Origin: Balneolaceae bacterium
GTDB lineage: Bacteria > Bacteroidota > Rhodothermia > Balneolales > Balneolaceae
DNA: 5,173 nt
Direction: 5' to 3'
Assembly (NCBI GenBank): GCA_007127395.1
Contig: SKZL01000184.1
Location: 1-5,173 of the forward strand
Of this stretch, positions 1 through 5,173 are shown one piece after another; position 1 is the first letter of the stretch; every line of letters starts with the position of its first letter. The notes beneath the pieces are model-generated. The model had not been told where the DNA came from and did not search any database. It saw only the letters and a program-made list of their open reading frames with translations. The translations under genes and the position numbers were made by a program.

Positions 1-361
1 ATTGAAAAACAGAGTTTACATTTATCTCCATTGTCTCTCTCCAAAGTATAGGATCTACCTCAGTTACTGAACCTAATCCCAGTATCCCCGCATTTGACAC
101 CAGAATATCAATAGTACCAAAACGAATCACAGTCTCATCAATCAGCTTTTCGATCTCACCTGAGACCTGAAGGTCTGTTTTAATATAAATTGCGTTTCCA
201 CCATCTCGTTCAATTTTCTTTACCAAAGATTTTCCCTCTATTTCATCTCTTCCGGTTACAACAACATTTGCTCCTTCATCAGCAAAACGAACAGCAATTG
301 CACGGCCAATCCCTTTTGTTGAACCGGTAATGATTGCTGTTTTACCAATTAGTTTCTTCAT
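1..361 (-). CDS. Short-chain dehydrogenase/reductase (SDR), 3' end cut off by window edge
   Basis: This is the N-terminal 120 residues of a classical SDR oxidoreductase, read from an ATG at 361-359 to the window edge. Visible motifs are the glycine-rich cofactor loop TGSTKGIG (residues 12-19), the second-strand end VVVTGR with Arg38, an acidic TDL at 62-64, the SNAG motif at 89-92, and Asn114 in INVNSV, the structural/catalytic Asn of the SDR tetrad. In the family, a basic residue at the position of Arg38 usually indicates NADP(H) preference. The catalytic Ser-Tyr-x-x-x-Lys and the substrate-binding C-terminal half lie outside the window, so the substrate cannot be assigned; a FabG-like or sugar/alcohol dehydrogenase are both possible. 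A purine-rich AAAGAG lies about 12 bases upstream of the start, a weak ribosome-binding candidate. The gene is divergent from the NIT1-like amidase. It is probably a cytoplasmic enzyme of about 250 residues when complete. Confidence 0.93.
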   Translation of the reverse strand, partial: MKKLIGKTAIITGSTKGIGRAIAVRFADEGANVVVTGRDEIEGKSLVKKIERDGGNAIYIKTDLQVSGEIEKLIDETVIRFGTIDILVSNAGILGLGSVTEVDPILWRETMEINVNSVFQ

Positions 362-394
362 AGATCATGAACTCTTTAAGATTTACTTTATCTT

Positions 395-426
395 TCAATT
401 TAGAATCAAAAAAAGAATCTGCAAAA
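395..426 (-). promoter_or_regulatory. Possible Bacteroidota-type promoter for the SDR gene
   Basis: On the minus strand, TTTTG (426-422) is followed after 19 bases by TAAATTGA (402-395). This resembles the Bacteroidota housekeeping sigma pattern of TTTG near -33 and TAnnTTTG near -7, with correct spacing. The -7 element misses the last two consensus positions. It would give a 5' leader of roughly 25-30 bases before the SDR start. The rest of the 89-base divergent spacer shows no convincing plus-strand promoter for the amidase. TATCTTTC at 389-396 matches a -7 box except for its last base, but has no -33 partner. Confidence 0.25.
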
Positions 427-450
427 CAAGGATCATAAATACCTCAAATT

Positions 451-1293
451 ATGTCTCGATTTACCATTTCCGTTAGTCAGTTGAATAGTCAGCCAAATCT
501 TGATACAAACATGGAAATGTGTAAAAAAGCAGTTTATGAAGCTGCGAGAAATGGATCTGATCTCGTAGCACTGCCGGAAAACTTTGCTTACATGGGTAAT
601 GAGTGGGAAAAATATCTTAAGGGCGACCGTATTTCTGATACTGTACTGCAACTGATTCCATTATGGGCAAAGGAGTCAGGCATCTATATCATGGCAGGTG
701 GGTTTCCGGTTAGAGCAGATAGCGGTAAAGTCTATAATCGGTCGATCATTGTAAACCCTCAAGGACAAATAGTCGCTCAATATGACAAAATCCATCTTTT
801 CGATGTTACTTTATCAATAGATGAGGTTTATCGTGAGTCTGATACTGTAGAATCCGGCAAGCCTGAACCGGTTGTATGTGAAATTTCAACCACAAAAAAT
901 GGTGAAAAACACTCCCTTAAAATAGGCCTTACTGTCTGCTATGACCTCCGTTTTCCGGAACTGTATCGTATGTTGGCTGAAAAGGGTGCGGAACTCATTT
1001 TTGTTCCCGCCGCATTCACAGTTCCAACCGGAAAAGCTCATTGGGAGGTACTGCTGCGAGCGCGAGCCATTGAGAACACCCTTTATATCGCGGCACCGGC
1101 TCAAACAGGCCTTCACGGAGATAAAAGAAAAACCTATGGCCACTCTATGATAATCGATCCATGGGGTGAAGTCATAGAGAATGGAAACTCTGATCCCGGA
1201 ATGATTCATGCAGAGATCGATACTTCCAAGATTTTGCAGGTCAGACAAAAACTGCCATCATTGAATCACAAGGTTTTCTCTATCAAAACCTGA
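451..1293 (+). CDS. NIT1-like deaminated glutathione amidase (nitrilase superfamily), 280 aa
   Basis: This is a complete carbon-nitrogen hydrolase. The Glu-Lys-Cys triad is visible: Glu43 in LPENFA, Lys113 in YDKIHLFDV, and Cys163 in VCYDLRFPEL. Glu129 in YRES matches the second conserved Glu of the family. Stretches such as AHWEVLLRARAIE (196-208) and YGHSMIIDPWG (229-239) are nearly the same in animal NIT1, as I recall that protein. The 280-residue length is normal for the stand-alone Nit domain. NIT1 enzymes hydrolyse deaminated glutathione, a transaminase side product, to 2-oxoglutarate and Cys-Gly, so this is probably a cytoplasmic metabolite-repair enzyme. A different omega-amidase or aliphatic amidase activity cannot be excluded. 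There is no signal peptide. The ATG start follows an A/T-rich leader without a Shine-Dalgarno sequence and directly precedes the first beta strand (RFTISVSQLN), as the family expects. The 3' end overlaps the convergent DUF885 gene by 28 bp. Confidence 0.93.
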   Translation: MSRFTISVSQLNSQPNLDTNMEMCKKAVYEAARNGSDLVALPENFAYMGNEWEKYLKGDRISDTVLQLIPLWAKESGIYIMAGGFPVRADSGKVYNRSIIVNPQGQIVAQYDKIHLFDVTLSIDEVYRESDTVESGKPEPVVCEISTTKNGEKHSLKIGLTVCYDLRFPELYRMLAEKGAELIFVPAAFTVPTGKAHWEVLLRARAIENTLYIAAPAQTGLHGDKRKTYGHSMIIDPWGEVIENGNSDPGMIHAEIDTSKILQVRQKLPSLNHKVFSIKT

Positions 1294-3083
1294 TCTACGT
1301 ACATTTTTATATTATCCTCAAGGACACTCAAAGGAACACTGCCGCTCAACAGGATCACATCATGAAATTCCCTGAGATCAAAATAGTCACCTAAAGCAAT
1401 CTCTGCCATTTCACGCAGTTCCCGGATTTTTATCTCCCCCATTTTATAAGCAAGAGCCTGCCCGGGCCAGAAAATATATCGATTAACTTCAGAGCGAATA
1501 TTATGGAGCGACAATGCAGAGTTGGCAGCCATAAATTCAACAGCTTCTTCCCGGCTCCATCCTTTAGCATGAATACCGGTATCCACAACCAGGCGTAAAG
1601 CCCTCCACATTTCATAACTTAATCTCCCGAAATTACTGTATGGATCATCATACATACCTACTTCCAGGCCGAGTCTTTCAGAGTAGAGTGCCCAACCTTC
1701 TGTATAAGCTGTGAACCCACCGGCTGTTCGAAATCTGGGCAGTCCCTCCAGTTCCTGTTGCAGTGCGATCTGCAGATGATGGCCCGGAACAGCTTCATGA
1801 AGTGAAAGTGCAACCACTTCAAAGAGGGGCCTGCTGGTCAGATCATAGGTATTGACAGCATAAAACCCGGCTCGGGTTCCATCTGCAGCGCCTCTGCTGT
1901 AATAGGCTGTAGCTGTACGTGGTGCCAGATAGTCCGGAACTTCCATGATACCATATGGCAGTCTGGGTAGTGTCTTAAACAGTTCCGGCAATTTTCCATC
2001 CATTTTTTTCAGTACATATGCTGTCTCTTTCATCAACTCTTCAGCGCTCTCCGCATAAAACCGGGGATCCGTTCGCAGGTACTCAATAAATCCATCAAAA
2101 TCATTTTCAAAACCCCTCTCCTGTACGATCTCCATCATTTCATCCCGGATTCTGGCAACCTCATCCAGCCCAACCAGGTGAACTTCCTCCGGTAAAATCT
2201 GCATGGTCGTATGCATCTCAACCAGATATTGACAGTACTCTACACCTCCCGCAACAAAACAGATCCCCTCCTTTTCTGCTGCTGATGGAATATACTCCTC
2301 ACCCAAAAATCGGACCAGACGATCAAACTCCGGCACAACGGTCTGCATGATTATCTCTTTTGCCTCTGTTTTCAACCGATCACGATCCGATTCCGGAACA
2401 GCAGCCGGGAAATCAAGAAACGGAGCAAAAAGGCGACTCTCCTCTGCCGTTTCCACAATATGAGCTTCGATGGATGCAAGGTAGTCTTCGAAAACAATTT
2501 TTGGTCTTACAAATCCTGTTTCAACTCCCTTGCGCATTCTCTCAATATATCCGCTGTTATATTGCGGGAATGCCACCAGACGGCTCAGATAGTTCTCATA
2601 ATCTTTACTATTGTTCAACGGCACACGGTTCCCCAGATCTGCAAAAGTAGCGTGATAATCCCACCATCCATTCAATGGCAATAGATGATCATTTACTTCA
2701 TATGCCAGCTTACTGTTTTCGAGCTGTAAACGGAAAATGTCATAGTTGAGCCTATTCTCCTCAGATAACTCATCTCTATCAATTGCTTCTGTTCGTGCAA
2801 GAAATTGGATTGTGTCATGATAGCGCCGGTTCACCGCATCCAAACCGGTTTCAGGCAATATAGCTGCAGCGTTTTCAGGGCCCTCATCACGTTCTGTAGA
2901 AGCAAGCGGATTAATCTGAAGGGTATATTCATGATAATCATCAAACAGCTGATGCAGTAGAATCTCCGACTCTGTTGTGTCGGCCGGTATAAGTATCAAG
3001 AGTGTAAGAAGCAGATGAATCATTTGAAAAGCATTAAATTTCAGTTTGCTGTTTATGATACGCAGCGTCTTTTTCTCATTCAA
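1266..3083 (-). CDS. Exported DUF885 family protein, putative metallopeptidase-like, up to 605 aa
   Basis: This is a full-length DUF885 (PF05960) protein. Family hallmarks are RAGFYAVNTYDLTSRP (about 404-419), HEAVPGHHLQ (His429, Glu430, His435, His436), YTEGWALYSE with Glu462, VDTGIHAKGWS (500-510) and RYIFWPGQALAYKMG (535-549). The HE...H pair followed 32 residues later by a Glu resembles a gluzincin zinc site, but spacing is HE-x4-HH rather than HExxH, so peptidase activity is inferred only. The substrate is unknown. A hydrophobic stretch, LLLTLLILIPA (24-34), preceded by Lys/Arg residues suggests a signal peptide with cleavage after about Ala34 and a periplasmic location. No lipobox Cys is present. 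The 605-residue frame opens with TTG (3083-3081), directly after an in-frame stop three codons upstream. The first ATG is codon 21 (3023-3021), giving 585 residues but an n-region (MIH) without Lys or Arg. I prefer the TTG start for that reason, without certainty. The protein has only two cysteines, Cys275 and Cys284. Confidence 0.9.
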   Translation of the reverse strand: MNEKKTLRIINSKLKFNAFQMIHLLLTLLILIPADTTESEILLHQLFDDYHEYTLQINPLASTERDEGPENAAAILPETGLDAVNRRYHDTIQFLARTEAIDRDELSEENRLNYDIFRLQLENSKLAYEVNDHLLPLNGWWDYHATFADLGNRVPLNNSKDYENYLSRLVAFPQYNSGYIERMRKGVETGFVRPKIVFEDYLASIEAHIVETAEESRLFAPFLDFPAAVPESDRDRLKTEAKEIIMQTVVPEFDRLVRFLGEEYIPSAAEKEGICFVAGGVEYCQYLVEMHTTMQILPEEVHLVGLDEVARIRDEMMEIVQERGFENDFDGFIEYLRTDPRFYAESAEELMKETAYVLKKMDGKLPELFKTLPRLPYGIMEVPDYLAPRTATAYYSRGAADGTRAGFYAVNTYDLTSRPLFEVVALSLHEAVPGHHLQIALQQELEGLPRFRTAGGFTAYTEGWALYSERLGLEVGMYDDPYSNFGRLSYEMWRALRLVVDTGIHAKGWSREEAVEFMAANSALSLHNIRSEVNRYIFWPGQALAYKMGEIKIRELREMAEIALGDYFDLREFHDVILLSGSVPLSVLEDNIKMYVDQVLIEKTL

Positions 3084-3200
3084 ACCCTGCCATTAGAATT
3101 TACATTGTGAACCAACCTCTTTTGGCCATTCGATTTCAGATGAAAATCCTTTATCTTCTGAATAGAAAAAGCTAAAAAGATCACCCTAACAGAAGAAAAC
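3084..3200. other. Divergent intergenic region between the DUF885 gene and pruA
   Basis: These 117 bases must hold the 5' signals of both flanking genes. On the minus strand TAGCTTTT (3174-3167) is one base off the TAnnTTTG -7 consensus, but no TTTG lies at the proper distance. On the plus strand TATCTTCT (3152-3159) is a poorer -7 match and lies 27 bases after the TTTG at 3121-3124, too far for a normal spacer. Neither gene has a clear Shine-Dalgarno sequence; pruA is preceded by the purine-rich AACAGAAGAAAAC. I see no operator palindrome or riboswitch-like structure. Confidence 0.4.
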
Positions 3201-4826
3201 ATGTCGAACGCATACTTCAATATCCAGGAACCAAAGAATGAACCCTACTTTTCATTTGCGCCGGAAACGCCGCAAAGAGAGTCGCTAAAAAAGAGACTGA
3301 AAGAGTTGAAATCTCAGGTCATTGAGATTCCGGCTATTATAAACGGTAAAGAGGTTCGGACCTCCGATACACTGGATGTTTCGATGCCACACAATCATAA
3401 GCATAAACTGGCAACACTCTATCTGTGTGGTGAGAAAGAGGTAAATATGGCCATTGAAGCAAATCTAGCGGCCCAAAAAAAGTGGGCAGCCATGCCTTGG
3501 GAAGAGCGTGTCGCTATTTTTCAAAAAGCAGCCGATCTGGTAACCGGACCATGGCGCGACACCATGAATGCATCAACGATGTTAGGCCAGTCCAAAACGC
3601 CACATCAGGCTGAAATTGAAGCTGCCGGTGAGCTGGCTGACTTTCTCCGCTTTGGCGCCTGGTATCTGGCTAAAATAATGGCTGATCAGCCCTATTCACC
3701 GGATGGTATATGGAACAGGGTGGAGTATCGTCCATTGGAAGGTTTTGTATTTGCATTGAGTCCGTTTAACTTCACAGCCATTGCCGGTAACCTTCCTTCC
3801 GCTCCAGCGATGTGCGGAAATGTCTGCCTGTGGAAACCCTCTACAGAATCGGTCTACTCCAACTACTTTTTTATGAAGATTCTGAAAGAGGCCGGTCTGC
3901 CGGATGGTGTCATCAATTTCGTGCCCGGCAGGGGCGCAAATGTGGGTGACCCGGTTTTTGCCAGTCCGCATTTTTCCGGACTACATTTCACCGGCTCTGA
4001 ACCAACATTCAACACACTCTGGCAAACCATAGCTGATAATATTGGCAATTATAAAACCTATCCGAGGATTGTAGGTGAAACCGGAGGTAAAGATTTTATC
4101 TTTGCACACAACAGTGCTGATATCGATGCGCTAGTTGTGGCAACGATTCGGGCGGCATTTGAATATCAGGGACAAAAGTGCTCAGCCGCTTCCAGAATGT
4201 ATGTACCAATCTCCATCTGGCCTCAATTCAAGGATAAGCTTCTGGGTGAAGTAGCCAAGATTAAAGTGGGAGACGTTGAAGATTTCACCAACTTTATGGG
4301 CGCTGTAATTGGCAAGAAAGCTTTTGAGAGCATTACCGGTTATATCGACCATGCCAGGGAGGCATCTGATGCCGAAATTCTCGCAGGAGGTGAGTATGAC
4401 GACTCAGTAGGTTACTTTATTCAACCAACTGTAATCCTTGCCAAGAATCCGAAATATCGCACGATGGAAGAGGAGATTTTCGGCCCGGTGCTAACCATCT
4501 ATGTCTACAAGGATGAAGAGTTTGAAGAGGCAATGGACCTCTGTGATACCACTTCACCATTTGCCCTGACCGGTGCCATTTTTGCCAAGGATCGATATGT
4601 CCTTAAAAAGATGTCGGATCGTTTCAGACAGAGTGCCGGCAACTTCTACATCAATGAGAAGCCTACCGGTGCGGTGGTCAACCAGCAGCCGTTTGGCGGA
4701 TCCAGAAAATCGGGTACCAACGACAAGGCCGGCAGTGTGATCAATATGCTCCGATGGCTCTCTGCGCGCTCCATCAAAGAAGCGAGGGTTGCTCCTAAAG
4801 ATTGGCGATATCCTTATATGGAATAA
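3201..4826 (+). CDS. pruA: L-glutamate gamma-semialdehyde (1-pyrroline-5-carboxylate) dehydrogenase, 541 aa
   Basis: This NAD+-dependent aldehyde dehydrogenase oxidises L-glutamate gamma-semialdehyde, the open form of P5C, to glutamate: the second step of proline breakdown, also used in ornithine and arginine catabolism. It acts in the cytoplasm. Key residues are the oxyanion Asn190 in SPFNFTA, Lys212 in WKPS, the nucleotide-loop FTGS (263-266), general base Glu293 in GETGGKDF, nucleophile Cys327 in GQKCSA, Glu425 in EEIFGPV, and the C-terminal FGGSRKSGTNDKAG (498-511) typical of P5C dehydrogenases. Resemblance to the mitochondrial ALDH4A1 type runs end to end, from NEPYFSFAPETPQR (13-26) to the C-terminal DWRYPYME, and the length matches that subfamily. 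The ATG start places the NEP motif where the family has it. No proline dehydrogenase domain is fused and none is in the window, so PutA-type proline dehydrogenase must be encoded elsewhere. It is probably transcribed alone; the next plus-strand gene begins 118 bases downstream. Confidence 0.96.
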   Translation: MSNAYFNIQEPKNEPYFSFAPETPQRESLKKRLKELKSQVIEIPAIINGKEVRTSDTLDVSMPHNHKHKLATLYLCGEKEVNMAIEANLAAQKKWAAMPWEERVAIFQKAADLVTGPWRDTMNASTMLGQSKTPHQAEIEAAGELADFLRFGAWYLAKIMADQPYSPDGIWNRVEYRPLEGFVFALSPFNFTAIAGNLPSAPAMCGNVCLWKPSTESVYSNYFFMKILKEAGLPDGVINFVPGRGANVGDPVFASPHFSGLHFTGSEPTFNTLWQTIADNIGNYKTYPRIVGETGGKDFIFAHNSADIDALVVATIRAAFEYQGQKCSAASRMYVPISIWPQFKDKLLGEVAKIKVGDVEDFTNFMGAVIGKKAFESITGYIDHAREASDAEILAGGEYDDSVGYFIQPTVILAKNPKYRTMEEEIFGPVLTIYVYKDEEFEEAMDLCDTTSPFALTGAIFAKDRYVLKKMSDRFRQSAGNFYINEKPTGAVVNQQPFGGSRKSGTNDKAGSVINMLRWLSARSIKEARVAPKDWRYPYME

Positions 4827-4830
4827 GCGG

Positions 4831-4860
4831 GAGCGCTGACGCTTGAAGTCAGAACTCTGA
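4831..4860. repeat. Cluster of short overlapping inverted repeats after pruA
   Basis: Three small inverted repeats overlap just past the pruA stop: AGCG/CGCT (4832-4835 with 4840-4843), CTGAC/GTCAG (4836-4840 with 4848-4852, 7-base loop) and TCAGA/TCTGA (4849-4853 with 4856-4860). They compete for the same bases, so only some can pair at once. Stems are 4-5 bp and no T-run follows, so this is not a convincing intrinsic terminator. It could be a weak 3'-end structure or chance. Confidence 0.3.
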
Positions 4861-4944
4861 ATATCGAATAATGATCTGAGAAGTTTTGTAAGTAATTGTG
4901 GAAATTTGGTTCATAAAGTAAAGTGAAGATAATAATTGGGTTTT

Positions 4945-5173
4945 ATGAACAGGAAGGATGTAAGATTTGATTTAGAGGAGAGGTTGATTCGTTTTGCGGT
5001 TGCTATCGTTACATTAACGAATAAATTTCCTATCAATTTTGCTGTACAACATTTCTCAAAGCAATTAATCAGATCAGGCACATCACCTGCATTTAATTAT
5101 GCAGAATCACAAAGTGCTGAATCCAGAAATGATTTCATTCATAAACTAAGTATTGCTCTGAAAGAGTTGAGAG
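4945..5173 (+). CDS. Four-helix-bundle protein (S23/IVP family, TIGR02436-like), 3' end cut off
   Basis: The first 76 residues are visible and the frame runs open to the window edge. They match the small four-helix-bundle family first seen as products of intervening sequences in 23S rRNA genes. Helix 1 is DVRFDLEERLIRFAVAIV (5-22). Next comes the family signature around the helix 2-3 junction, QLIRSGTSPAFNYAESQSAE (40-59), and then SRNDFIHKLSIALKELR (60-76), where the family usually continues into the last helix. Complete members are about 115-130 residues, so roughly 40-50 residues are missing here. The biochemical role is unknown; the fold is shared with Avd, the accessory protein of diversity-generating retroelements. 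There are no rRNA sequences beside it, so it is a free-standing chromosomal copy as far as can be seen. The ATG follows TTGGGTTTT, with no real Shine-Dalgarno sequence. It lies 118 bases after pruA on the same strand, and shared transcription is possible but unsupported. Confidence 0.9.
   Translation, partial: MNRKDVRFDLEERLIRFAVAIVTLTNKFPINFAVQHFSKQLIRSGTSPAFNYAESQSAESRNDFIHKLSIALKELR

Noticed and set aside
886..1248. Open frames on the other strand or other frames inside the amidase gene (also 433-651 and 941-1150)
   Set aside because: They lie within a gene with strong family motifs, and their translations show no recognisable domain or normal protein composition. They are shadow frames.
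1291..1315. Possible intrinsic terminator after the amidase (TACGTA at 1296-1301, then a T-run at 1304-1308)
   Set aside because: The palindrome has no loop and cannot form a hairpin next to the T-run. The area is also coding-adjacent on the opposite strand.
2360..2684. Two overlapping plus-strand frames inside the DUF885 gene
   Set aside because: They are antisense to a well-supported coding region and their products have no recognisable features.
451..3083. Amidase and DUF885 gene as a two-gene functional unit such as a toxin-antitoxin or peptide-processing system
   Set aside because: They are convergent and not co-transcribed, belong to common housekeeping-type families, and are predicted in different compartments. 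Overlap alone does not show a functional link.
3696..4048. Two minus-strand frames inside pruA
   Set aside because: They are antisense to highly conserved catalytic-domain sequence, and their length is explained by the codon bias of pruA.
4836..4852. Intrinsic terminator of pruA (CTGAC/GTCAG)
   Set aside because: The stem is only 5 bp and no T-run follows, so it is listed only as an inverted repeat.
4891..4940. Promoter for the four-helix-bundle gene (TAATTGTG at 4893-4900 or TAATTGGG at 4933-4940 as a -7 box)
   Set aside because: Both deviate from TAnnTTTG and neither has a well-spaced TTTG partner; the second would leave almost no leader.

Overview
This 5.2 kb window is an ordinary housekeeping and metabolic stretch of a bacterial chromosome. 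The likely source is the Bacteroidota/Balneolota/Rhodothermota assemblage. Four things point there: start codons with A/T-rich leaders and little or no Shine-Dalgarno sequence, an exported DUF885 protein, a long mitochondrial-type P5C dehydrogenase, and a four-helix-bundle (S23/IVP family) gene of a type common in that group. The assignment is inference; the window holds no rRNA or other marker gene.

Layout from left to right. (1) Bases 1-361, minus strand: the N-terminal 120 codons of a short-chain dehydrogenase/reductase, cut by the window edge. (2) Bases 362-450: a divergent intergenic region with one weak promoter candidate. (3) Bases 451-1293, plus strand: a complete nitrilase-superfamily amidase closely resembling NIT1 (deaminated glutathione amidase). 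(4) Bases 1266-3083, minus strand: a complete, probably exported DUF885 protein with an HEAVPGHH metal-site-like motif. It is convergent with the amidase and overlaps it by 28 bp; its first possible start is a TTG codon. (5) Bases 3084-3200: a second divergent intergenic region. (6) Bases 3201-4826, plus strand: a complete L-glutamate gamma-semialdehyde (1-pyrroline-5-carboxylate) dehydrogenase, pruA. (7) Bases 4827-4944: a short spacer with small overlapping inverted repeats. (8) Bases 4945-5173, plus strand: the first 76 codons of a four-helix-bundle protein, cut by the window edge.

The genes do not form one operon, because strands alternate at almost every boundary. They share at most a loose theme of amino-acid and peptide turnover: amidase repair of a glutathione by-product, a putative periplasmic peptidase-like enzyme, and the last step of proline catabolism to glutamate.

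I found no CRISPR array, transposase, tRNA, rRNA or defence system, and nothing that amounts to a new biological system. The points most worth a second look are the non-canonical HE-x4-HH site and start codon of the DUF885 protein, the coding overlap of the two convergent genes, and the four-helix-bundle gene whose far side is not visible.
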